Shown here piece by piece: positions 24,863-33,376 of a DNA stretch of 64,000 nucleotides (the stretch's first letter is position 1; every line of letters starts with the position of its first letter). The notes below the pieces were generated by a model, which saw only the letters and a program-made list of their open reading frames with translations, was not told where the DNA came from and did no database searches. Both the position numbers and the translations under genes were made by a program. Origin of the DNA: a virus. The stretch covers positions 1 through 64,000 of the IMG/VR virus record IMGVR_UViG_3300017613_001944; one strand, written 5' to 3'.

Positions 24863-25273
24863 ATGACAGAGTATGATTTCAGATATCAGTTGGAGGCTCT
24901 CGAGGCCAAGAACGATGGGACTGGAGTAATCAAGCATCAAACTGCTGCGGTGTCCAGACCATCCGACGCTTTGCCAGAGGATGGTTGGAGTGTGATTGGC
25001 GGAAGACGCAAAGAGATTCAGATCCATCACGTTGACTTGGCTGTGGTTAATGCCATGGACCCCGGCGCTGCGCGGAACCAGGCTTACAAGGCGTTGCTGG
25101 TGTCAAGTCTTAACTCAACCTTTGAGCCGGTGCTTGGGTGGGATGGGGATTCTTTGGCGCTCTTCATGGCAGAGAATGATGCTGCTATGTCGGTGTGTGA
25201 GGATGCTGTGGCATACCTGGCTACCATCGGGGCTTTCAATTTCCCAGAAAATCCTATTCCCTTTAACGTGTAG
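24863..25273 (+). CDS. hypothetical structural-region protein, 136 aa
   Basis: Begins at ATG 24863 with a perfect AGGAGGG upstream; a start at 24797 would be 22 residues longer but lacks a ribosome site. Helical and mixed sequence (YDFRYQLEALEAKNDG..., MAENDAAMSVCEDAVAYLATIG). No family recognised. It lies 80 bp after the fibre gene, the stretch between holding nothing else recognisable. Confidence 0.6.
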   Translation: MTEYDFRYQLEALEAKNDGTGVIKHQTAAVSRPSDALPEDGWSVIGGRRKEIQIHHVDLAVVNAMDPGAARNQAYKALLVSSLNSTFEPVLGWDGDSLALFMAENDAAMSVCEDAVAYLATIGAFNFPENPIPFNV

Positions 25274-25282
25274 GAGGTCGGT

Positions 25283-25651
25283 ATGATTGTGCCAGATGCG
25301 TATTCTCTTAAAATGATTATCAATATCCTTGCTGATGGGCGTACTGTCTCGTCACCAGGTCCCAGGGCGGCGGAGACAGGTACTTTAACGGAGGGGTATG
25401 GCGGCTTACCGTTCCTGGTGAGCCCCGGCTCAACCACGCCTGTTGGCCTTGGCACGATCACTAGACCAAAGTTTGTCGGGGTGTGGGGGGATGAGGGGAT
25501 TAGCTTCAAAACCTCTGGCAGCGGAGATGAGATCAGCGCCAACCCCTTCGCCTTCATCGCGAATATCAGTGATGGTATGGATGTCGTCAGTCTTCAGATT
25601 GTTAACGCAGATACAGTCTCTCATAACGTGATAGTTATGGCGGCAGAGTAA
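25283..25651 (+). CDS. hypothetical protein, 122 aa
   Basis: Beta-rich with glycine and serine in the middle (FLVSPGSTTPVGLGTI) and a final VVSLQIVNADTVSHNVIVMAAE. Probably a small virion component because of its neighbours. AGGAGGT lies before the ATG. Its TAA overlaps the next ATG by one base. Confidence 0.55.
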   Translation: MIVPDAYSLKMIINILADGRTVSSPGPRAAETGTLTEGYGGLPFLVSPGSTTPVGLGTITRPKFVGVWGDEGISFKTSGSGDEISANPFAFIANISDGMDVVSLQIVNADTVSHNVIVMAAE

Positions 25652-25884
25652 TGACTAAAAGAAAGACCACTAAGAAAAAGAAGTGGATCGGCAAGGCTTC
25701 CAAGAGTATCAAGAAGAGGGGTACTGCTGGCAGCTTTACCGCATATTGAAAGAGGGTGGGATATGGTGGCGTGACCACCGCCTGTATCGCCCAAGGTCTC
25801 AGGAGTAAAAATCCGTCTATCCGTAAAAAGGCACAATTCGCCAAGGCAAGTAGGACTATAGCGCGGAGGAAAAAGAAGAAATGA
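25651..25884 (+). CDS. small basic phage protein crossed by in-frame UGA
   Basis: From ATG 25651, overlapping the previous stop (TAATG), 32 codons (MTKRKTTKKKKWIGKASKSI to GSFTAY) are followed by TGA at 25747-25749. The same frame then continues for 44 sense codons (KRVGYGGVTTACIAQGLR to ARRKKKK) to a TGA overlapping the next start (ATGA). Both halves look like one small basic phage protein of the KWI..A.K....G.FTA..K..G type with an NPSIRKKAQFA end, which I recall as a family in tailed phages. Options are recoding or readthrough, a recent nonsense mutation, or an assembly error. TGA is used as a normal stop elsewhere here, so the code is not globally changed. Confidence 0.55.
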
Positions 25885-26276
25885 TTCCGGTTATTAAGAC
25901 TAAAGAGGATATCCTGACTGTGATGCGGCAGAACCGGCGATGGCGTCGGCGTCAGCGCATCTTTGCACTGCGACAGTGTGTGAAAACCCTGGGGCTCCTG
26001 CGCCAAAAGCTGGAGATAGATGCCAACGAAGGCTTTAGCATCCGTAGGCCATTACTCCTTATGTTGAAGAGGGAGGAAAAGATCTGGCAGGAACGGGGCG
26101 GCGAATGGCCTTTAAAGAAAGGGAAAAAACTGCCAGCAGAGAAGAAAGTAATAACAACGGGTCCCGCTAGGAAAATGGCTAAAGAGCATGATGTACCACT
26201 AGCCATACTTGAAGGGACAGGAAAGAATGGAAAGATCACCGTGAAGGATGTAAGGGAATATGTCCAAGCCCAGTAG
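25881..26276 (+). CDS. basic protein with C-terminal E3-binding-like domain
   Basis: 131 residues. The first 75 are arginine-rich and helical (NRRWRRRQRIFALRQ). Residues 92-128 (TTGPARKMAKEHDVPLAILEG...GKITVKDVREYV) match the peripheral subunit-binding domain pattern (x-x-P-x-A-R-K-x-A-x-x-x-x-V-x-L...G-T-G-x-x-G-x-I-x-x-x-D-V). That fold normally docks subunits of 2-oxoacid dehydrogenases, and its relatives act as protein or DNA docking modules. The ATG overlaps the previous TGA and the end overlaps the next gene. Confidence 0.65.
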   Translation: MIPVIKTKEDILTVMRQNRRWRRRQRIFALRQCVKTLGLLRQKLEIDANEGFSIRRPLLLMLKREEKIWQERGGEWPLKKGKKLPAEKKVITTGPARKMAKEHDVPLAILEGTGKNGKITVKDVREYVQAQ

Positions 26277-26613
26277 TGTCAAGATAGTACAGGGTGACAC
26301 GGTTTATGATACCGTACATGCTGCGTGGCTGTCCAATGGTCAGCCATCTCAGTTTGAGCGTTACGGAGAGTTTGGTGGAGCTCTATACAGGGTGCTAGAC
26401 ACCACAGAAACGTATCCAGATTTCTACCAGTTCGGTTCACTGGGGCCAACAGTGTTCAGTGAGGACAGCGCCAGTGAAAGGCCAACCGAAAGAGGTTGGC
26501 ATATCCTCAATAGACGTTATCACTACTTGAAGGCGAAGTGGAAGTTCAATGGGAGGGTCAAGATAACCGCCCCCGAACTTCCGAATGAGTTGAGTCCAGA
26601 TGAAACAGCGTAG
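26260..26613 (+). CDS. hypothetical protein, 117 aa
   Basis: Unrecognised mixed alpha-beta protein (VKIVQGDTVYDTVHAAW..., YRVLDTTETYPDFYQFG, GWHILNRRYHYLKAKWKFNG). Overlaps both neighbours by 14 to 17 bases, so it is translated in the same run. Aromatic-rich. Confidence 0.55.
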   Translation: MSKPSSVKIVQGDTVYDTVHAAWLSNGQPSQFERYGEFGGALYRVLDTTETYPDFYQFGSLGPTVFSEDSASERPTERGWHILNRRYHYLKAKWKFNGRVKITAPELPNELSPDETA

Positions 26614-26908
26614 TGATACTCTCAGGTTCAACAGCGAAGGCCAGGTAGTTCTTGGTGATATAAGAAAACCTGGACATGACTATCTGTGTGATATGTGCGC
26701 CGAGTTATTTGAGGTGAGATACAGCCAGGACAAGAAACCTATTGCCGTGACCTGTCCCATCTGCGGTTCTGGACGCACAAACAAGGTGTTGAATATGCCA
26801 GCCACCAGCATTTGGTGGAAAGATGCTATGTCTAGCAGTGATGTGGGGGACTTGACTCCCAGAATGAGACGTGCATCAAAGAACAGGCATATTCAAAGAG
26901 ATGAGTAG
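26600..26908 (+). CDS. FmdB-like zinc-ribbon protein
   Basis: 102 residues. YLCDMCAELFEVRYS (CDMC) and VTCPICGSGRTNKVLNMP (CPIC) form a rubredoxin-like zinc ribbon in the arrangement of the FmdB small-zinc-ribbon family, where the second pair is followed by S-x-x..V.K. A C-terminal tail of 35 residues is charged. Role unknown; such proteins are frequent next to capsid genes in phages. Confidence 0.65.
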   Translation: MKQRSDTLRFNSEGQVVLGDIRKPGHDYLCDMCAELFEVRYSQDKKPIAVTCPICGSGRTNKVLNMPATSIWWKDAMSSSDVGDLTPRMRRASKNRHIQRDE

Positions 26909-26917
26909 GAGGGTTGT

Positions 26918-27301
26918 ATGGCAACTACTACCAGTTTTCTACAGTCTCGAGCCGTAAGAGAAGCGACGTTTACACTTGTCTTTGGTGATATAGCTGCTGC
27001 CAGGATGTTTACTCTCCCGGCGGGAGCGCGGATCATCCACTGGATTGTAAATGTCAAAACAGCCTTTAGTGGCGGTACAACTACCATAGATGTTGGTACT
27101 ACCAGTGCCAGCAGCAATGAGATTATCGACGGTGAGTCGGTAGCCGCAGTAGGAAATATTGACATTGGGGTTCATCTTCTTTTACCGGGTCACGAGACGA
27201 CGGCGGTTACCGATATCTATGCGGTAGTCGGCGCTTCAAACTCAGCGGGTGAGGTTGATGTAAGCTGCGTGTTCTCACTAGAAGTAGACACGCCGAGATA
27301 A
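26918..27301 (+). CDS. capsid decoration-like protein 1
   Basis: 127 residues, beta-rich: FTLPAGARIIHWIVNVKTAF, TTTIDVGTTSASSNEIIDG, VHLLLPG and a final VDVSCVFSLEVD. The segment order corresponds to the following gene (PRGSLIVDCFLRLDEAF, DTVDIGDSNVADGYAVD), so the two look like paralogous jelly-roll-type decoration or stabilising proteins. AGGAGG upstream. No transmembrane or enzymatic motif. Confidence 0.55.
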   Translation: MATTTSFLQSRAVREATFTLVFGDIAAARMFTLPAGARIIHWIVNVKTAFSGGTTTIDVGTTSASSNEIIDGESVAAVGNIDIGVHLLLPGHETTAVTDIYAVVGASNSAGEVDVSCVFSLEVDTPR

Positions 27302-27314
27302 GGGAGGAATAAGT

Positions 27315-27881
27315 ATGGCTGATGCGATTTTTGCACGCAAAGAGAGGGCCACTGATACCACATACGTGACCTTCAAACAAGTCCATTCCTACCGTGATGT
27401 CCTGGAAGGCGACGCCTCCAGTGATGTCGATACCGGCAAGTCCCCAGTTACTCGCTGGCTCACGTATGTCTTTGACTACGCTGACCTCGCCAGCAATACT
27501 GGCGGAACTGCTGTTGTAACCAACTGTCTGGTTCCACGCGGATCTCTGATCGTAGACTGCTTCTTGCGTCTCGATGAGGCATTCGATGGCGACGGTGCGG
27601 ATACAGTCGATATCGGTGACTCCAATGTCGCTGACGGATATGCGGTGGACTTGGACCTAACCACAGCTCCAGGTACTACGGCTCTGTGGTTCCGAGATGC
27701 GAATGCCGTTTACATTAACAAGGCAAGCGACATTTCGGCGGGGGCCACTGGCGCTCAGTACTACAGAGAGGGTGGCGCAGTAATTGTCGCCATCGGAGAA
27801 ACAGTACCTACTCAGGGTAAAGCCATCGTGTTCTTGGTATCACCAAGCTACAACGAGCCGCTTAACTCAGAGTGGACCTAG
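27315..27881 (+). CDS. capsid decoration-like protein 2
   Basis: 188 residues with GGGAGG upstream. It shares the P-x-G-x-x-I-x-x-x-x-x-x-x-x-x-A-F...D-x-G-x-S-N-x-x-D-G order with the 127-residue neighbour but has a longer N-terminus and ends IVFLVSPSYNEPLNSEWT. Position just before scaffold and capsid genes fits a head-stabilising protein. Inference only. Confidence 0.55.
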   Translation: MADAIFARKERATDTTYVTFKQVHSYRDVLEGDASSDVDTGKSPVTRWLTYVFDYADLASNTGGTAVVTNCLVPRGSLIVDCFLRLDEAFDGDGADTVDIGDSNVADGYAVDLDLTTAPGTTALWFRDANAVYINKASDISAGATGAQYYREGGAVIVAIGETVPTQGKAIVFLVSPSYNEPLNSEWT

Positions 27882-27893
27882 CAGGAGAGTTAA

Positions 27894-28676
27894 ATGACTG
27901 AAGAGCAGACCACGAATGTGACGGATGGAAATGCTGCACCGGCAGTAACACCTGTTCCTGCTGTAACTACTCCCACTCCGCCGCCTTCAGGCCAGCAAAC
28001 TACTTCTTCCAAGCCGAATTCAGATGTTGTGGATGCCGACGGGAAAAAGTGGAAAGATAAGTTTTATGGTCGCGAAGGTGCGATTGGGCAGTTGCAGAAA
28101 GAAAAAGCTGAGTTAGAGGGGATGTTTAAAACCCGCCTCGATTCCGCCCAACAACAGTTGGACGAAAGAGATGCGAGTATACTCGTCCTGCAAACCCAGG
28201 TTGGAGATCTACAACCCCAGATCGAAGCCATTGGCGACCTCCAGGAACAAATCGACAATCTTAGTAAAGAAGCCGGGTTAGCCACCAAATACAAAATATT
28301 GACTGAGTACCCAACGCTGCTTGGTATGCAGGTAGAAGAAGAGATCCCCGCAGAGGGAGAGGGAGAACCCACGAAAGTGTTAGTTAACCCTCTAGTAAAT
28401 CTCGTGGAGAACTCAACTTTAGAGGGAGATGCACTGCGTGCAGAGATTGCGCGTCTTGCAACCCTTTATAGTAGCGTCCCCCAGCAAGAGACGCCACCTC
28501 CTGCTGCACCAGTAGCTCCCACACCCGCTGAACCCGTTCAGGACAGTCCTCAGTTCCATTACAACAAAGCAATGGAGATAAAGGACAGAATGAACTCGGG
28601 AGAGGGCGGGTTGATGGATGAGTTTAGGGAGGCTTGGGAGCAGTACAACAAATCGAATGCGGCAGCAACCGGCTAA
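27894..28676 (+). CDS. putative head scaffolding protein
   Basis: 260 residues. The N-terminal 55 are proline- and threonine-rich and disordered. Residues about 60-130 form a coiled coil (QLQKEKAELEG, DSAQQQLDERD, IEAIGDLQEQIDNLSKEAG). A second proline-rich stretch lies at about 198-220. The C-terminus is helical and charged (FHYNKAMEIKDRMN). Disordered, coiled-coil architecture immediately before the capsid gene is the usual look of scaffolds. No protease domain seen in the gene. Confidence 0.65.
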   Translation: MTEEQTTNVTDGNAAPAVTPVPAVTTPTPPPSGQQTTSSKPNSDVVDADGKKWKDKFYGREGAIGQLQKEKAELEGMFKTRLDSAQQQLDERDASILVLQTQVGDLQPQIEAIGDLQEQIDNLSKEAGLATKYKILTEYPTLLGMQVEEEIPAEGEGEPTKVLVNPLVNLVENSTLEGDALRAEIARLATLYSSVPQQETPPPAAPVAPTPAEPVQDSPQFHYNKAMEIKDRMNSGEGGLMDEFREAWEQYNKSNAAATG

Positions 28677-28688
28677 GGAGGATTAAGT

Positions 28689-30143
28689 ATGGCAGGCGAA
28701 GTTGAAAAATACCTCGACTCCCATCCATTTCGGATCTGGGATCAAAATAGTTGGGATGAGCGTTCTGCCTTGATCGACGTAGCTTTTCACGGCACCGACG
28801 TGTTGTTCACCCCTCTCATTGGCTCGACAATGACGATGCCAGCGGGGGTTGGTTGGAACGACTATTGGTACGCGGGAGCTGAGTTGGTCAAAAGCCATGT
28901 GAACCACGAAACCATTGGTCGATACCAGAGAATGATGAACCCGCTATACGTGGACACACGACAGCGCAGGCTGCGTGCACGTTATCGCTGGGGCGTTAAG
29001 GCTCAGTACGATCAAATGGATGAGATGGTCACACGGTACGGCAACGACAGCGATCAGTTCATCAGCCGAGTATTGCAAGCTCAGTTAGCCGACCAGATCG
29101 TCGGCATTACCGAGAAGGTAGCTCGTGACGGCATTCTCGACAACGCTCTTCACAAGTTTATCTTCGACGGTAGGGCCTTCGTGAATGGCACTGCTGACTA
29201 TAGCGATATCGGCACCACCGCCGCAAGTGCCTTCAGCGTCAAGATGTTGGAAGACATCGCCCTCCGCATGAGCTATCGTGCAGAGGAGACTACGAAGGCT
29301 TGGGGCGACTACGCACAACCCGTCCCTGGAAGCAACTTCCGAGGCTCAGTACTCGTGATGGTCACCACTGGTGTCTATGACAGTATCTGGAACTCTGAGG
29401 AGCAAGACTGGATGATCGACCTGCGACAGTTGCAGGATGATCGGATCATCAATGGTGGTCGTGTGCAGTATCGCAACATGACTATCCAGGATACGGGGCA
29501 CACCATGGTGCAATGGAATGCTGGCAATATCACCAGGCAGGTAGGCGTTAACGCTCCCATTCAATGGGGAGATGGCGCACCTGATCCTGATAGCACACTG
29601 GTTGACAGTGTGTGGCTGGCAGGACAGAGCTCCAGTGACATGGTTCACTATGTGAGCTGTACGGATCTAGGCACGTCCCAGTTTGCTGCTGGTGACTTTG
29701 TCTCGATTCACACACAGCGCACCAGTGCAAACGGTGTCACGAACGCTTGTGATCCTCTACACGGTAAGACCTTCCTTGCGGAGGTTTACAGTGTTGATGA
29801 GGATAACGAACGCTTGACGTTCCGCAAACCCATCACCGAGCAGTATCTCGATGCGTTCAATGATGCTACCCATGGTCAGGTGTATGCTTACGTGACCAAG
29901 GCCCAGCACATTCACCCCATCGTCATAGTCGCTGCAAGGGAAATGGTGCAGTTCGTAAAGCGCAATCACACTGATGGCAGCTTCATCCAGTTCAACCGCC
30001 CCACCGATAACGACGTGGACTTCCCGTCGATTGAGCGTGTGACGGCTAACTGGTATGGCGAAGTCAACCCGTGGTCACTGGACCTCTTTGAGGTTTGGTA
30101 CGCCGCTGGACGCTTCGGAAACCGTGGTGCTGTGAGCTACTAG
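28689..30143 (+). CDS. major capsid protein candidate (HK97-type)
   Basis: 484 residues, the longest gene in the head region and preceded by the scaffold-like gene, with AAGGAGG upstream. GSTMTMPAGVGWNDYWY and VNHETIGRYQRMMNPLYVDTRQRR lie in the N-terminal part. The central helix ISRVLQAQLADQIVGITEKVARDGI and the strand YVTKAQHIHPIVIVAAREMVQFVKR resemble the HK97-fold spine helix and P-domain strands found in phage capsids with cleaved or scaffolded N-termini. The aspartate-, tryptophan- and tyrosine-rich C-terminal end (NWYGEVNPWSLDLFEVWYAAGRFG) fits. The assignment rests on position and fold hints. Confidence 0.7.
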   Translation: MAGEVEKYLDSHPFRIWDQNSWDERSALIDVAFHGTDVLFTPLIGSTMTMPAGVGWNDYWYAGAELVKSHVNHETIGRYQRMMNPLYVDTRQRRLRARYRWGVKAQYDQMDEMVTRYGNDSDQFISRVLQAQLADQIVGITEKVARDGILDNALHKFIFDGRAFVNGTADYSDIGTTAASAFSVKMLEDIALRMSYRAEETTKAWGDYAQPVPGSNFRGSVLVMVTTGVYDSIWNSEEQDWMIDLRQLQDDRIINGGRVQYRNMTIQDTGHTMVQWNAGNITRQVGVNAPIQWGDGAPDPDSTLVDSVWLAGQSSSDMVHYVSCTDLGTSQFAAGDFVSIHTQRTSANGVTNACDPLHGKTFLAEVYSVDEDNERLTFRKPITEQYLDAFNDATHGQVYAYVTKAQHIHPIVIVAAREMVQFVKRNHTDGSFIQFNRPTDNDVDFPSIERVTANWYGEVNPWSLDLFEVWYAAGRFGNRGAVSY

Positions 30144-30144
30144 T

Positions 30145-30816
30145 ATGGCAACTGGAACATGGGATTCAGTTAACGATAAGCTGGATTTGTTTCTGGGTAA
30201 ATCCTGGGAGGCAGATGGCACGAATCTAAAGTCATTGCCTCTCAGGATAGAGGCGTGGAACTGGGCACAACGGGTGTTTGTGCACCACACGCCGCTGCAA
30301 CAATATGCCACTCTGTCCTTCCTAGCAGGAGGGCGTTCAGCGCTTTTACCAGAAGACTACTATGCTATAGACGGCATATACGATTCTACGGAGGAGCGTT
30401 GGTGGAAGCCTATGCGCCGTCGTCCAGGCGACATTAGGTACGTAGATGATGAGGTACTGGAGTATTGGGTGTGGGCTGACAAGATCATTCTCGAGAATGA
30501 ATACACTGTCGGTGCTACGGATCTTACCCTTTACTACTGGGCTTATTATCCAGACGTTACTTATAATGTCGAGACGGTTGGCGAAGATGTGCTGATGACA
30601 CCAAGATGGGCAGAGTTGGCATTGGCGCACCTGACCACTGCTAATATCATGCAGCCGATGGAGGTCTTTGCATCTGATATCAATCAGTACAAGATCCGCA
30701 TCGAGTCAGGCAACCCGGAACACAATCCAAGAGCACAATCTGCACTATACCATCTCAATTGGTACAATATGCTGTTGTCTCTACACCCACCAGCAAACAT
30801 GGAGAGGTCTGGATGA
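30145..30816 (+). CDS. head-tail connector / adaptor protein
   Basis: 223 residues, starting one base after the capsid stop. ALLPEDYYAIDGIYDSTEERWW and AWNWAQRVFVHHTPLQQYA followed by a helical C-terminus match the helix-strand layout of phage adaptor proteins that join portal ring and tail. No catalytic motif. It overlaps the next gene by four bases. Confidence 0.6.
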   Translation: MATGTWDSVNDKLDLFLGKSWEADGTNLKSLPLRIEAWNWAQRVFVHHTPLQQYATLSFLAGGRSALLPEDYYAIDGIYDSTEERWWKPMRRRPGDIRYVDDEVLEYWVWADKIILENEYTVGATDLTLYYWAYYPDVTYNVETVGEDVLMTPRWAELALAHLTTANIMQPMEVFASDINQYKIRIESGNPEHNPRAQSALYHLNWYNMLLSLHPPANMERSG

Positions 30817-31367
30817 CACGTCCCGATAACGTGCCGACCACTCTCGAGGCGATGATTGCCGATGGATTGGAGGGTGCATGTACTGAGTACTGCATCACTA
30901 ACGTCGATGACGACGATCCATCAATGTCAGACCACGTTATTCTTGGTAAGCCTACGGAGGAGTTGGCTGACGAAATCGTAGTATCTATTCACATGCAACA
31001 CCCTTTTGGCCCAACGATGGACAAAGACTCGGCTATCACAGGCAAGACTGGTGTTACAGGCTTTCACTTCCCGGATGAGACTATCGGTGGTGGGCGAGTG
31101 GATCAGATAATGGGAGCCGTGCAAGTTAATATACGTCAGGATCTAGAATATGCTGACGCTATGTGGATTAGCGCGGTAGTCGTGGAGCGTGTCAAACAGG
31201 CCATCAATCTCCATCCAGATGTGCGGAGCTTGACGGATAGTTACGGTAATGTCATGTTCAAACTGCAAACTTTTAGAGCGATTGGCTATGCTAGCGGCGG
31301 TGGCGATGTCTCTGTCTATTTTAGATGGGTTGACTTTGTCGCTTACGTCAGCTACACCAATTGCTAG
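30813..31367 (+). CDS. neck / tail-completion-like protein
   Basis: 184 residues. The ATG at 30813 lies within the ATGA overlap and has GGAGAGG upstream; a longer frame from 30759 is less likely. Beta-rich middle (HPFGPTMDKD, AVQVNIRQDLEYADAMWISAVVVERVKQAI) and final VSVYFRWVDFVAYVSYTNC. Position between adaptor and tail tube genes suggests head-tail closure or tail terminator. The exact class is not resolvable. Confidence 0.55.
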   Translation: MTRPDNVPTTLEAMIADGLEGACTEYCITNVDDDDPSMSDHVILGKPTEELADEIVVSIHMQHPFGPTMDKDSAITGKTGVTGFHFPDETIGGGRVDQIMGAVQVNIRQDLEYADAMWISAVVVERVKQAINLHPDVRSLTDSYGNVMFKLQTFRAIGYASGGGDVSVYFRWVDFVAYVSYTNC

Positions 31368-31379
31368 GAGGGATAGGTT

Positions 31380-32567
31380 ATGGCTGGGTTACAAATGCCA
31401 AATGAGACCAGGTTTGGCTTGGGCATTCAACAGGGAGGTGGAGGCCAAGGTGTCTCTGACTACTTGAAGATGGCCCTGGGCTATGAGCATGTGGTCTCGA
31501 ACAACGACAACTTTTCATATTTCCCTCTAACCGACGTTGGTATCTCCCCTGTTAAAACTATGGGAACTCTTCCACCGGAGATTGGTGGACGAGCCCTGGC
31601 GACAGGAGCTTATGCAACCGGCACTTGGGCTGCTGGCCCAGTGACAATGATCCCACGCTTGGACAATCGGCTGGGGTGGTTGCTATTGGCTGGAATGGGG
31701 GATGTCAGCACAGTTGCGGATACGAAAGCTGAGAATCTCGCCATCCTTGGCGGGGTACACGGCGCTGATGCTGGTATCAACAGCCACATCTTCCAGTTCA
31801 ACATTGACGATCAGTACTTCGTCCCGTGGCTCACGCTACGTCGTTTGCTTCCGCATTCGACCACGGCGCTGCGCTTGGGCGAGACGTTCCAAGATGGAAA
31901 GATGGCTACCTTCACGCTCACGGCAACCGCCGGAGCGCCCTTGCAAGTAGACGTTGACTTCCTGGCTAGATTGAAGCAGAGTAACTACATCTTTGACTTT
32001 GATCCAAGCTGGGGTACGTTCGTCAACGATGACTTTGACAAGTTCGGCGTTACGAGTTGTGATGGTCACTTTAACGTGGAAGACGTGGCATTCGATGTCA
32101 CTGCGGTTACGATCACGGTAGGTAACATCTTGTTGCCTCCAACCCAATCAATCATCATAGGAACCACACATCCTGTTGACTTCCCGAATCTCAACAGGAC
32201 GATGACGGTGACGGCTTCCTTCCTGGTGAGCACTTGGGACTTCTATGTCAGCACTTTCGCTGGGTCTGCGGTTACGGCTACAGATTCCAATGTTGAGTGT
32301 GCGGTTTACAAGGCAGACATAGATGTGATGTTGGCGAGTCAAGTTAACATCACCGGATCTGAACCGTATCGTATTCGGATACTGTCCAACCCGAACGAGG
32401 ATAATGCGGCTTGGACTGTTCAACCCGTTAGGATCATGCCTAACAGACCAGTGGTTGTTCAGGCTAACTGCACCGTCCTGGCGTTGGAGGGATCAAGTTG
32501 GGAGAACCATCCGGTTTTCATCGTTCTTCAAAACGACAAAGCCGACTACAACCTTCCAACACCATAG
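31380..32567 (+). CDS. major tail tube protein
   Basis: 395 residues. Sits after the neck genes and before chaperones and tape measure, the place of the tube gene in siphoviruses. The core FTLTATAGAPLQVDVDFLAR is typical of the beta-sandwich of tail tube proteins, where a long strand is followed by a G-x-P-L/F. Later TMTVTASFLVS and TGSEPYRIRILSNPN support a second beta domain, an Ig-like or decoration addition. No sheath gene follows, so the tail should be non-contractile. GGAGGG upstream. Confidence 0.75.
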   Translation: MAGLQMPNETRFGLGIQQGGGGQGVSDYLKMALGYEHVVSNNDNFSYFPLTDVGISPVKTMGTLPPEIGGRALATGAYATGTWAAGPVTMIPRLDNRLGWLLLAGMGDVSTVADTKAENLAILGGVHGADAGINSHIFQFNIDDQYFVPWLTLRRLLPHSTTALRLGETFQDGKMATFTLTATAGAPLQVDVDFLARLKQSNYIFDFDPSWGTFVNDDFDKFGVTSCDGHFNVEDVAFDVTAVTITVGNILLPPTQSIIIGTTHPVDFPNLNRTMTVTASFLVSTWDFYVSTFAGSAVTATDSNVECAVYKADIDVMLASQVNITGSEPYRIRILSNPNEDNAAWTVQPVRIMPNRPVVVQANCTVLALEGSSWENHPVFIVLQNDKADYNLPTP

Positions 32568-32579
32568 GGGGTTAGAGAA

Positions 32580-32888
32580 ATGGTACTGACTGTGGGCCAA
32601 ATGCTCCAGTTGGTGCGTGCTGATCTTGAGAGTGAGACAGTTTCCATGAGCAGGAATGCTTGTATAAGGAAACTGTCTCATCTCGAGGGTCAGCTTGGAC
32701 CTAGACTGGGGAAAGGGATTAACATCCCGGTAGAAGAAAAGGATGAGAGGCTTGTCCCATCTGAGGATTTTTCAAAGCGCTCTCAGAAGCAGAGCGTCGT
32801 CGCGGAAGATCCAAAAGATGCGGAAACTGTTGAGGAAAAAAAGAAACCAACCAGAAAAAGAAGGACATATACTAAGAAAGAGGTGTAA
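32580..32888 (+). CDS. hypothetical protein, 102 aa
   Basis: N-terminal helical segment (LTVGQMLQLVRADLESETVSM) followed by an acidic linker and a lysine/arginine-rich end (KKPTRKRRTYTKKEV). No family recognised. Lies between tail tube and chaperone-like genes and could be a tail accessory or nucleic-acid-binding protein. Confidence 0.5.
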   Translation: MVLTVGQMLQLVRADLESETVSMSRNACIRKLSHLEGQLGPRLGKGINIPVEEKDERLVPSEDFSKRSQKQSVVAEDPKDAETVEEKKKPTRKRRTYTKKEV

Positions 32889-32890
32889 TA

Positions 32891-33376
32891 ATGGCTATCA
32901 AAGTCGCGCCTATCTTCTCGGAGCCGCTGTATCTCGGTGATCTGAGCGAAGAAGTGGCTAAGATGGAGAAGGATTGTGACCAAAACGACAGAGCATGGAT
33001 AAAAGCACGGCAAGCGACAGAATCTGATGAGATGGAGATCAGTTCACTGTACTCTAAATCAAAGACTGTGTGGACTGGTGAGGCTACGGAACAGGTCCAA
33101 GAAATCAACCCCAGGGAACGGCAGGCCATGGAGATCTACCTGTGTATGGTAGACGCCGGTAACATTGACGATGAAGATGGCCCACTGTTCACCTTTGTAG
33201 AAAATGGACCTTACGCCAAAGTGGACGGAGGCTTCCAGATATTCAAGGAAGCATACGGAAGACTTCCATCCGAGGCCACATTAGCTATGTTGCGTGCCGT
33301 GTATACTGTTAACCCCGGCTGGGGTTGGTGGTTGAGCCAAGAGAAATCGGAGGGGGAAGCGAAGACGGGGGAGTAA
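32891..33376 (+). CDS. tail assembly chaperone-like protein (gpG position)
   Basis: 161 residues. The position just before the tape measure and the acidic helical C-terminus (LSQEKSEGEAKTGE) match the gpG-type chaperone of siphoviruses. The next frame overlaps it in the -1 register by 50-60 bases, the arrangement used for a G-T frameshift. The family cannot be recognised by sequence alone. Confidence 0.55.
   Translation: MAIKVAPIFSEPLYLGDLSEEVAKMEKDCDQNDRAWIKARQATESDEMEISSLYSKSKTVWTGEATEQVQEINPRERQAMEIYLCMVDAGNIDDEDGPLFTFVENGPYAKVDGGFQIFKEAYGRLPSEATLAMLRAVYTVNPGWGWWLSQEKSEGEAKTGE

Noticed and set aside
25747-25784. Selenocysteine insertion element after the in-frame UGA
   Set aside because: A five-bp GGTGG/CCACC hairpin is present, but it is short and its loop (CGTGA) does not match the bacterial element. 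No selenocysteine gene is seen, so it is not called as such.
31380-33376. Tail sheath or baseplate (myovirus) genes
   Set aside because: Only one tube-type gene lies before the chaperones, and no sheath, wedge or spike-type gene follows the tape measure; the arrangement is siphovirus-like.
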